6,004 nt of DNA from Thermoanaerobaculaceae bacterium (GTDB lineage: Bacteria > Acidobacteriota > UBA4820). The stretch lies in contig JAAZNT010000416.1 in assembly GCA_012798145.1 (NCBI GenBank), positions 1-6,004 of the forward strand, written 5' to 3'. The notes under the pieces are model-generated. The model ran no database searches. It worked only from the letters and a program-made list of their open reading frames with translations, and was not told the DNA's origin. Both the position numbers and the translations under genes were made by a program. Each line of letters starts with the position of its first letter. Position 1 is the first letter of the stretch. Shown piece by piece: positions 1-5,998 of this stretch.

Positions 1-121
1 CACCGGCGGTGGGGGGTAATCTGCGGCGTCAGACTTCGGGGGTCAAATCCTCAATGAACATAAGTTCACCTCCGGTTTGCCCACCCTCGTCTTCCTTGCA
101 TCTCACCCCCCAGCGCCTATG
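1..121. repeat. GC-rich imperfect palindrome (about 60-bp arms)
   Basis: The plus-strand sequence from base 1 and the reverse complement from base 121 align over about 61 positions with one gap, and I count about 37 identities. The best blocks are the outer CA..GGCG.TGGGGGGT (bases 1-17 against 105-121), an AGAC block, a CAAA block and the central TGAAC/GTTCA around base 61. One arm is G-rich and the other C-rich, so a transcript of either strand could fold into a long, interrupted hairpin. GC content is about 60%, against a clearly AT-rich 122-203. It lies beyond the operon terminator and may continue past the window edge. It could be a structured RNA, a dispersed intergenic repeat, or the end of a mobile element. 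It matches no RNA or insertion-sequence family I recognise. Confidence 0.5.
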
Positions 122-203
122 TGCACTTATCTTCCATTTTCACTTAACAACCTCTAATCGCTTATTAAAGTTTTCTTAATGACAAATTTAGGCTCATTTA
201 TCA

Positions 204-238
204 ACAAAAAAGGGAAGCAAAATACTTCCCTTTTTTGT
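204..238 (-). terminator. Intrinsic terminator after sppA, probably bidirectional
   Basis: This is a perfect inverted repeat with 14-bp arms (204-217 and 225-238) and a 7-nt loop. The GC-containing core is GGGAAG/CTTCCC, flanked by six A on one side and six T on the other. Read on the minus strand it starts 24 nt after the sppA stop codon and gives a stem followed by a U-tract, the classic Rho-independent form. The symmetric A and T tracts would also let it stop transcription arriving from the left. It marks the end of the leftward operon. Confidence 0.92.
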
Positions 239-261
239 CAAATACAAATTTAGAAAACAAA

Positions 262-2031
262 TTAGTTGCAATGAATCTCTTCCGGAACATAATAGAGTAT
301 GGGCTCTTTTTCCAACATTTTGATAAGAGTGGCTTCTTTTGCATACGCTTCATAAAGTTTTGGCGAAATCGTTTTCAACACTACCGAAGCTATTTCCTCT
401 CCGCTCATTTCCATAAAGGATTCAAAAATAGTTTTCTGTCTTGGAAAGTATTTAACATTCACTTTCTCGGTTGCAGGAATCTTCGCCTTTTCTTTGGCAA
501 ATTCTATAGCTTCGTCAAGCCCGCCAAGACGATCAACAAGCCCGATTTTCAAGGCGTCTTCGCCGCTCCATATTCTTCCTTGAGCAATTTTATGAACCTC
601 ATCATAAGTCATATTTCTTCCTTGCGCCGCCTTTGTGACAAAATCTTTGTAAAAACTTTCCATATGTCCCACAATTATTTTTTCCTGCTCGGGAGAGAAT
701 TTTTGAAGCTCCGAGAAGAGGTCTGCGTTTTCTCCTCTTTTCATTATTCCCCAGCCAACTCCCGCCCAGTCGGTAATTCCTTTTATCACAAATTTCCCAG
801 TTATAACGCCTATTGACCCAGTTATCGTAACCGGTTCAGCGACGATTCCGTCAGAGCCCATCGAGATGTAATACCCACCTGAACCTGCAACGCTTGACAT
901 TGACACTACGACAGGTTTTGTCTTTCTCACTTTGTTGACTTTATCCCAGATAATATCGGAAGCAAGCCCAGAACCTCCGGGGCTGTCAACTCTCAAAACA
1001 ATTGCTTTGACATCTTTGTCTTTTTCAGCTTTATCAAGGAGTTTGTTAAGTCTTTCAGGAACAATTGTGTCGCCCTTTCCACTGTCAACAATTTCGCCGC
1101 TTGCAATAACCACAGCAATTGAATTTTTGGTCTTGACATCAAGAATTGCCCTTTTGTCTTTTATGTATGAGGCAATTTCTATTTTATTTAAGTCATCTTT
1201 AGAACCGTTAGCTTTTTTAAGAAATTGTTCTACATCGTCGGGATATGCAAAATCGTCAATCAATTTTGAGCTTTTAAGGTAATCACCACTCTGCATACCT
1301 TTATCTATTATTTGCTTTAGTTCTTCCTCAGTGAATCTTCCGTTTTGACATATTCCACCTACAAGATTTCTGTAAAGTGAATCAAGTATTGCGTCCATCG
1401 CCTCTTTTTGAGCGTCGGACATATCCTTCCTCATAAACATATCGGAAGCGGATTTGTAATCGCCTATGTGGTATAACTGCGGCTCAATCTTTATTTTTTC
1501 AAGCGTTTCCTTCAAAAACGGCATTTCGGCGTATAATCCAGAAAGAAAGAGCATTGCTGTAGGAGGAGCGTAAATCTTGTCCGCCGAAGAGGCAAGGTAA
1601 TAGCCAGAGTTGCCTGTTGATTCAAAATATGCATATACCGGTTTCTTGCTTTTTTTGAAATCTTCTATGTCTTTCTTTAGTTCCTGCGCTTTGGCAAAAC
1701 TTATAGGAGTCATAGTTGGAATAATCAATATGCTCTTTATTCTTTCATCATCCTTTGCCTTTTTTATCGCATCGTGCATTTCAGCAAATTGACAAACTTT
1801 CGCTCCAAAAAACTGCGTAGCAAAGGGGTCGGCGGGCATCTCCTGAATAGGTTTGTCAAGCTTGATGACAAGGGTTGAATTTGTTTTTACTTTTACTTGC
1901 CCGCCTTTAGCAAGGGAGGAAATCCCAACTATCAGCATAGTTCCCCCAAGGATCAAGAGGACAAGAACAACAAGGAAAATAATTAGCCCCAATTTTCTCG
2001 GTTTTCTTTTTTCTGAAAATCCATTATCCAT
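262..2031 (-). CDS. sppA: Signal peptide peptidase SppA, long (67K-like) form
   Basis: This is a membrane-anchored serine protease of family S49 that, by family knowledge, degrades signal peptides left in the membrane after secretion. The 589-residue product is close to the 618 residues of E. coli SppA and has the same two-domain plan. One transmembrane helix (about residues 14-40) follows a short basic cytoplasmic tail. The N-terminal S49 repeat carries the catalytic lysine, K152 in ADKIYA. The C-terminal repeat has the oxyanion segment DSPGGS and the nucleophile S384 in VAGSGGYYIS, followed by TGSIG. The Ser-Lys dyad is intact, so an active enzyme is expected. I place the start at ATG 2031, because AAGGAG lies 8 nt upstream. 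The frame is open to a TTG at 2049, but that codon lies next to the Shine-Dalgarno sequence. It is last in the operon, 65 nt after the response regulator and just before the terminator. Confidence 0.95.
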   Translation of the reverse strand: MDNGFSEKRKPRKLGLIIFLVVLVLLILGGTMLIVGISSLAKGGQVKVKTNSTLVIKLDKPIQEMPADPFATQFFGAKVCQFAEMHDAIKKAKDDERIKSILIIPTMTPISFAKAQELKKDIEDFKKSKKPVYAYFESTGNSGYYLASSADKIYAPPTAMLFLSGLYAEMPFLKETLEKIKIEPQLYHIGDYKSASDMFMRKDMSDAQKEAMDAILDSLYRNLVGGICQNGRFTEEELKQIIDKGMQSGDYLKSSKLIDDFAYPDDVEQFLKKANGSKDDLNKIEIASYIKDKRAILDVKTKNSIAVVIASGEIVDSGKGDTIVPERLNKLLDKAEKDKDVKAIVLRVDSPGGSGLASDIIWDKVNKVRKTKPVVVSMSSVAGSGGYYISMGSDGIVAEPVTITGSIGVITGKFVIKGITDWAGVGWGIMKRGENADLFSELQKFSPEQEKIIVGHMESFYKDFVTKAAQGRNMTYDEVHKIAQGRIWSGEDALKIGLVDRLGGLDEAIEFAKEKAKIPATEKVNVKYFPRQKTIFESFMEMSGEEIASVVLKTISPKLYEAYAKEATLIKMLEKEPILYYVPEEIHCN

Positions 2032-2039
2032 TTTTGAAT

Positions 2040-2045
2040 CTCCTT
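2040..2045 (-). promoter_or_regulatory. Ribosome binding site deciding the sppA start
   Basis: AAGGAG on the minus strand lies 8 nt upstream of ATG 2031. The in-frame TTG at 2049 lies directly upstream of this site, so it has no properly spaced Shine-Dalgarno. This supports the shorter protein. Confidence 0.8.
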
Positions 2046-2051
2046 CCAAAA

Positions 2052-2072
2052 AAAAAAGTCTTACACTTTTTT
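2052..2072 (-). other. Weak A/T hairpin and T10 tract between regulator and sppA
   Basis: In the 65-nt gap upstream of sppA, the arms AAAAAAGT and ACTTTTTT (8 bp, 5-nt loop) form an inverted repeat. On the minus strand the second arm runs into ten consecutive T (bases 2048-2057), which end at the sppA ribosome binding site. The stem has only two G/C pairs, so it would be unstable. It might act as a weak attenuator or be no more than AT-rich spacer. Confidence 0.25.
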
Positions 2073-2096
2073 ATTACGAATTTTTTTAAAGAAAGT

Positions 2097-3440
2097 TCAC
2101 TTTATTATTTCATCTATTTTTGAAGCGGGGATGCCAAGGGTTGAAGCCGCCCTCTTTTTGTCTCCCTGACATTTTTTAAGAATCTCTTTAACTCTCCATT
2201 TCGTTTCCTCTTTTATCCACGCTTCAGGATCTTCTATTCCCAGAAATTGCTCAAGCAAATCTTCGTCTTTTGCCCGTCCTTTTAAATCATCTGCGTCTAT
2301 TTCATCTTTTTGGGCAAGGATTGCGGCTCTTTCAATTCTGTTGAACAATTCACGCACATTTCCTCTCCAGTTTTGATTTTTAAGATATTCAATAGCCGCA
2401 GGCGTTAGAGTTAATTTAGGATTGTGAAGTTCTCTTCGCCACTTTGAAAGGATATGCTCTGCAAGAAGCGGTATATCCTCTCTTCTTTCTCGCAGAGGAG
2501 GCAGAATTATTGGGAAACTGCTTATTCTGTAAAAAAGGTCTTTTCTGAAAACTCCGCTGTTTTCAAGGTCTTCAAGCGTTCTGTTTGTCGCGCAGATAAG
2601 CCTAACATCAACAGCCACTGAAACCGGGCTTCCAACCCTTGTGAACCTCTTTTCTTCAATGACCCTCAAAAGTTTCGCCTGAAGGTCAATGTGCATTTCG
2701 CCAATTTCGTCAAGAAACAGTGTCCCTCTGTGAGCAAGCTCGAATCTTCCGAGACGGCTTTCATAAGCGCCTGTATAAGCGCCCTTTTCATGCCCAAAAA
2801 GTTCGTTTTCCAAAAGAGTGCTGGGAATTGCGGCGCAGTTCACTGCAACAAAAGGGTTTTCTTTTCTTGGGCTTAAAGAGTGTATTGCCCTCGCAAAAAG
2901 CTCCTTTCCAGTTCCAGTTTCTCCAACCAAAAGGACAGTTGAATCAAGTGGCGCAACCTTTTTTATTTCTATTAGAGCATTCTTTATTGCAGTACTTGTC
3001 CCCACAATCCCAAGAAAAGGAGAGTGCCTTTCAAAATCTTCTTTTAAAGCCAAACCAACTCTTTCCATTCTTGAAGATTCAAGAGCGTTTGAGACTATGT
3101 GTATTAGATGCTCCATATCAACGGGTTTCGTTATAAAGTCGTAAGCCCCGCTTTTCATTGCTTCAACAGCCGATTCAACGCTTCCAAATGCAGTCATCAA
3201 AATGACTGGGGTGGCGGGATAAATTTCTTTTGAAAGTTTCAAAAGTTCAATTCCATTAAGCCCAGCCATCTTATAATCAAATACCGCAATGTCGTATCCT
3301 CCGCTTTCTACCAATTTCCTGCCTTCATAGCCGTCAGAAGCGGATAAAACTGAAAACCCGGCGCTTTCAAGGTTTTCCTTGAATGTTCTTAAAAGGGAGC
3401 TTCTGTCTTCAACAACAAGAACAGTAAATTTCTTGCTCAT
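2097..3440 (-). CDS. NtrC-family sigma-54-dependent response regulator
   Basis: This 447-residue two-component regulator is expected to activate sigma-54 RNA polymerase when phosphorylated. The receiver domain (about 4-120) has the acidic pair E11-D12, phospho-acceptor D55, T83 and K105. The AAA+ domain (about 142-385) has Walker A GETGTGKE (173-180), the sigma-54 contact loop as GAYTGA (220-225) instead of the usual GAFTGA, Walker B LFLDE (241-245), the arginine-finger region FRKDLFYRI and sensor II RGNVREL (359-365). The C-terminus (about 418-447) resembles a Fis-type helix-turn-helix through GDKKRAASTLGI, but its recognition helix, PASKIDEIIK, lacks the common R.TLYRK pattern, so the DNA target cannot be guessed. 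ATG 3440 overlaps the preceding stop by 4 nt (ATGA), has little Shine-Dalgarno and is probably translationally coupled. No partner histidine kinase lies in the window. Family assignment is secure; the target genes are unknown. Confidence 0.95.
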   Translation of the reverse strand: MSKKFTVLVVEDRSSLLRTFKENLESAGFSVLSASDGYEGRKLVESGGYDIAVFDYKMAGLNGIELLKLSKEIYPATPVILMTAFGSVESAVEAMKSGAYDFITKPVDMEHLIHIVSNALESSRMERVGLALKEDFERHSPFLGIVGTSTAIKNALIEIKKVAPLDSTVLLVGETGTGKELFARAIHSLSPRKENPFVAVNCAAIPSTLLENELFGHEKGAYTGAYESRLGRFELAHRGTLFLDEIGEMHIDLQAKLLRVIEEKRFTRVGSPVSVAVDVRLICATNRTLEDLENSGVFRKDLFYRISSFPIILPPLRERREDIPLLAEHILSKWRRELHNPKLTLTPAAIEYLKNQNWRGNVRELFNRIERAAILAQKDEIDADDLKGRAKDEDLLEQFLGIEDPEAWIKEETKWRVKEILKKCQGDKKRAASTLGIPASKIDEIIK

Positions 3441-3853
3441 CTTTTTACATTAAGTTTTCTTAATTTTCTATTGACTTCGTCAAGTCTTTCATTAACATTA
3501 TCAAGTTTTTTTTGAATGCTATCTTTTGTTGAAGAAACATCATTTGTGCCTTCTGCAAGCATTTCATCATAAAGTTTATCTGTAAAAACAGGATTGTTGA
3601 TAATTTCAAGCCGCTTTTCTAAAATCTCTTTTTTCTTCAAAAGTTCGCTCTTCTCTTTCTCAAGCGATGCTGTTTCGTCTTTAAGTTTAATCTGTCCCTT
3701 TGTTGGAATGTTATTGAGTTCAATTATCAGTTCAAAATCTTTTTCCCATGAGAGTTGGTAAATCAAATCCTGAGGAATATTTTGCGAAAAAATGGCAATC
3801 CCAAAAAATATTGTCATTGTAGCCCAAAAGACCATTCCCTTAAATTTTGACAA
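3437..3853 (-). CDS. Small membrane-anchored coiled-coil protein, unknown function
   Basis: This is a 138-residue protein of no family I recognise. One hydrophobic helix (about residues 7-23, VFWATMTIFFGIAIF) is followed by a short linker and two charged heptad-like segments rich in K, E and L (about 58-86 and 108-136), separated by about 22 less regular residues. This suggests an N-terminal membrane anchor with an alpha-helical hairpin or an oligomeric coiled coil, probably facing the periplasm. It has no cysteine or obvious catalytic motif. The TTG start at 3853 has GAGG 9 nt upstream and overlaps the previous gene by 14 nt; ATG 3835 (132 residues) is possible but has no properly spaced ribosome site. 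The stop overlaps the regulator start. The position between a GspE/PilB-like protein and a response regulator suggests a structural or adaptor role, but that is inference. Confidence 0.8.
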   Translation of the reverse strand: MSKFKGMVFWATMTIFFGIAIFSQNIPQDLIYQLSWEKDFELIIELNNIPTKGQIKLKDETASLEKEKSELLKKKEILEKRLEIINNPVFTDKLYDEMLAEGTNDVSSTKDSIQKKLDNVNERLDEVNRKLRKLNVKR

Positions 3854-5498
3854 TTCTTCTTACCTCGCTTCCGTCAATTTCGCCGTTTTTGGCGTCATCT
3901 ATTATTTTTTCCTGAATAGTTGATGGATAATTGAGGAGCGCTTTAGCTTTCTCAATTGTATTATCAATTTCTGATTCCTCAGCGGGGGCAAAATCCCTTG
4001 AAATTGGCAACCACTCAAGGTACATTTTGTAAGGAAGAGAATCCATTGAAAGACATTTGTCGCATCCCTGCCTTGTAAACATTTGGATCTTCAGTCCCCC
4101 TGATTCCATAGGAATCTGGCAGTTTTTGCAAAGTTTTGTGACAGGGACAACCCACAGCAAACCCTTTAAAAGCCCTGCTCTGATGGGTGATTTAAAACCG
4201 TTTCTCAAAAGCCACCTTAAAGCGCTTTCTGGGCTGTCTTGATGCATAACAACAAGAGAAGCGTTCCTTGTTGAGGAAAGAAAAATCAGTTCAGCGCTGT
4301 TCCTGTCTTTAAGCGGAAAGACCCCTATGAAATCGGTTGAATCTTTTAAGCACAAGGTGATTTGTTCGCTTAATGTGCTTTCTTCAATCTTTGAAAGTTC
4401 AATTTGGACAACACCCGATACTTTAAGCAGAGAATTGGTTTCAATTGAAAACGGCATTTTGAATTTTTTCTTTGCAAATTCGAGGATAGCGTAATACACG
4501 CTTGACACCGCCGGTCCCATCGGACCAGTAACCAAAACAACTCCTTTGTTGTCTGAAAGCGCTTTTTCAAGGGAATCTATTTCCATAGGCGAAAGCGAGG
4601 ACTTCATTTTGTCCCATTCTTTTTCAAGAACTTTCTCATCGTAAATAGTCAGTCTGTATCTTCTTCCCTGAAGAGTTTGAAGTTTGGAAACATGCACCGA
4701 AAGAAATCGGCTTTCAACCTGCAGTCTGAATCTTCCTTCAACTTCTGCCCTCTTTTTTCTATCTTTTAGTTTCGCAAGTTCCTCAATAAGAGCGCTCATC
4801 TCCTCTTCTTTTCTTTGATGTAAAAGGAATCTGTCTTCAAGAAGGTCACCATTCTGAAAAGCTATTCTCAAGGAATCTTCTTCCGGTTTTATGACGATTT
4901 TCCTGCATCCGATTCTTATCGCTTCAACAAGGGAAGCCCTCAACCAATCAACAGAAGAGGAGTCGGGCTTTAAACTTGACCAATGGAGAGACCTAATATG
5001 CATATCCCTGTTTGAAAGAATAAAGAGGTTATCGCTTCCATCAATGTAATGAATTGAAGGGTCTTTTTGAAAACCGTAAAATTTCTCAAGCGCCTGAACA
5101 ATTGATTCTCTGGGGCAAATAAGAGGGTCTATTTTAAGCCCTGTATATTCTTCAAGAGCGGGAATAAGTTTGGGATTATCCAAATCTGCGAGGGCGACTG
5201 TCAAAACATTTTTCTTTTTTTCAATCGGAACAACATTGTAGAAACGCGCAAGTGAAGAGGGAATCAAGTCTATCGCATCCATTGTTTCTGAACCTTCTCC
5301 TACATTGAAAGGGATCAGCCCCATTGATTGCACAAGAAATTGGCTTAGTCTGTTCACATTTATAAAGCCGAGTCTTATAAGATGGTAACCAAGCCTTCCG
5401 CCCATCCTTTTTTGCGCTTCCAAAGCCTCTTCAAGTTGTTCCTTTGTCAGCAAACCCTCCTCAATGAGGAGTTCGCCCATCATACTCTTTTCAGGCAT
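3840..5498 (-). CDS. GspE/PilB-like pseudo-ATPase with MshEN-type N-terminal domain
   Basis: This 552-residue protein has the architecture and length of a type II secretion or type IV pilus assembly ATPase but lacks its catalytic residues. Residues 8-57 form two tandem MshEN-like half-motifs, the second a good match (RLGYHLIRLG...Q); MshEN domains are known to bind c-di-GMP. A GspE N-domain follows (to about 142). In the ATPase half, DGRFRLRV-type sequence appears as EGRFRLQV (about 254-261). Walker A is GPMGPAVS (325-332) with no lysine, and the Walker B region is DFIGVFPLKD (389-398) without the usual GE. The Asp-box is reduced to IETN (352-355). The His-box histidine (H419) and the zinc-type cysteines C457, C460, C479 and C482 persist. 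Motif order is continuous in one frame, so this is not a frameshift artefact. ATG 5498 is preferred over TTG 5501 because GAGGTG lies 5 nt upstream. It is expected in the cytoplasm as a sensor or scaffold, not a motor. Confidence 0.9.
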   Translation of the reverse strand: MPEKSMMGELLIEEGLLTKEQLEEALEAQKRMGGRLGYHLIRLGFINVNRLSQFLVQSMGLIPFNVGEGSETMDAIDLIPSSLARFYNVVPIEKKKNVLTVALADLDNPKLIPALEEYTGLKIDPLICPRESIVQALEKFYGFQKDPSIHYIDGSDNLFILSNRDMHIRSLHWSSLKPDSSSVDWLRASLVEAIRIGCRKIVIKPEEDSLRIAFQNGDLLEDRFLLHQRKEEEMSALIEELAKLKDRKKRAEVEGRFRLQVESRFLSVHVSKLQTLQGRRYRLTIYDEKVLEKEWDKMKSSLSPMEIDSLEKALSDNKGVVLVTGPMGPAVSSVYYAILEFAKKKFKMPFSIETNSLLKVSGVVQIELSKIEESTLSEQITLCLKDSTDFIGVFPLKDRNSAELIFLSSTRNASLVVMHQDSPESALRWLLRNGFKSPIRAGLLKGLLWVVPVTKLCKNCQIPMESGGLKIQMFTRQGCDKCLSMDSLPYKMYLEWLPISRDFAPAEESEIDNTIEKAKALLNYPSTIQEKIIDDAKNGEIDGSEVRRIVKI

Positions 5499-5503
5499 CA
5501 AAA

Positions 5504-5509
5504 CACCTC
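5504..5509 (-). promoter_or_regulatory. Ribosome binding site deciding the pseudo-ATPase start
   Basis: GAGGTG lies 5 nt before ATG 5498 and only 2 nt before the in-frame TTG at 5501, so the ATG is favoured. The site overlaps the TGA stop of the upstream gene (5508-5510), which suggests translational coupling of the two genes. Confidence 0.75.
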
Positions 5510-5972
5510 AAAATCGGCAGTGCGCCCATTTATAATCCACTCCCCATTTTTGCTCTGATTCTTTGTCTGTCTTAAATGTTCCCTCCCCCTTAAGGGCGGC
5601 TTTTCCCTTGCCAACAGCGTGAAATTTAATGTTCTCGCCTCGAAATTCAACCCGAAAACTCATCCCCGTAACTTTAACTTTTCCCTGAAACCCTTTATAT
5701 AAGACAACTTCGCCCTCTTTTTCTATGGTTTCGTAATTTCCTTCAATTTCTTCTTTTGCCTCCAATCCGGTCTTAAGCCAAAGTTTTCCTTTTCCCTCAA
5801 CTTCAACATACCCCTTCTGAGCAAAGAATTTTACCCATCCTCTTTTTCCTTCAGCCCAGAATTCTCCAGAAGAAGCGGCGAAAACGGCGCAAAAAGAAAT
5901 CAAAAGAATAGCGAAAAATATTATTCCCGTTCTCTTCTTTTCAAAGACCCTTGGTAAAGTTCGTAAGCACAT
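5508..5972 (-). CDS. Small secreted beta-rich protein, unknown function
   Basis: This 154-residue protein opens with a basic stretch and a hydrophobic core (about residues 16-32), a good type I signal peptide with likely cleavage after A32 (VFA|ASS). The cysteine at 28 does not sit in a proper lipobox, so a lipoprotein is unlikely. The mature part is dominated by short alternating strands spaced by Gly-Lys or Gly-Glu turns (GKGKLWL, GKVKVTG, GKGKAALKGEG), the look of an all-beta sandwich or solenoid, and ends in a W-rich tail. I have an impression of similar small secreted proteins in deep-branching bacteria but cannot assign a named family. ATG 5972 is well supported, with AAGGAGG 7 nt upstream. 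It is the first gene after the promoter, and its stop lies in the ribosome site of the next gene. A periplasmic or surface role is inferred. Confidence 0.85.
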   Translation of the reverse strand: MCLRTLPRVFEKKRTGIIFFAILLISFCAVFAASSGEFWAEGKRGWVKFFAQKGYVEVEGKGKLWLKTGLEAKEEIEGNYETIEKEGEVVLYKGFQGKVKVTGMSFRVEFRGENIKFHAVGKGKAALKGEGTFKTDKESEQKWGVDYKWAHCRF

Positions 5973-5979
5973 AACTTAA

Positions 5980-5986
5980 CCTCCTT
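5980..5986 (-). promoter_or_regulatory. Strong ribosome binding site of the first operon gene
   Basis: AAGGAGG on the minus strand lies 7 nt before ATG 5972. It is the strongest Shine-Dalgarno site in the operon. It fixes the start of the secreted protein and suggests that this protein is made in larger amount than the downstream products. Confidence 0.8.
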
Positions 5987-5992
5987 TCTTCC

Positions 5993-5998
5993 ATTATA
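5993..5998 (-). promoter_or_regulatory. Consensus -10 box of the operon promoter
   Basis: A perfect TATAAT on the minus strand lies 20 nt upstream of ATG 5972. The -35 region would fall outside the window, so only half of the promoter can be judged. Transcription would start about 7 nt downstream, near base 5986, leaving a leader of roughly 14 nt that begins at about the Shine-Dalgarno sequence. It looks like a housekeeping-sigma promoter, not a sigma-54 one. That would mean the operon's own NtrC-type regulator does not drive this promoter through sigma-54. Confidence 0.55.

Noticed and set aside
1..20. ACCGGCGGT, a short string found in FMN riboswitches
   Set aside because: The other conserved FMN (RFN) segments do not follow at the expected spacing; the match is better explained as one arm of the palindrome.
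36..52. tRNA-like GGGTCAAATCC on the plus strand
   Set aside because: No acceptor stem, D-arm or anticodon arm can be formed around it in either orientation.
122..136. Sigma-54-like TGG...TGC on the minus strand
   Set aside because: The GG and GC elements are separated by 9 nt and not the required 10, and the rest of the consensus is poor.
3..179. Plus-strand frame open from the window edge to a TAA at 177-179
   Set aside because: The peptide is S/P/L-rich with no recognisable motif, and the stretch runs through the palindrome and AT-rich spacer with no consistent coding bias.
235..816. Plus-strand ORF of 193 codons over the sppA 3' half
   Set aside because: It is antisense to the well-supported sppA frame, also covers the terminator, has no convincing ribosome site and encodes a low-complexity F/S-rich peptide with no recognisable domain.
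2720..3136. Two overlapping plus-strand ORFs antisense to the response regulator
   Set aside because: The opposite strand carries intact receiver and AAA+ motifs throughout; the peptides here are shadows of that coding sequence.
4370..4570. A 66-codon minus-strand ORF in another frame inside the pseudo-ATPase
   Set aside because: I checked whether a frameshift hides a real Walker A. This frame contains no GxxGxGKT-like motif, so the loss in the main frame is not explained by a simple indel.
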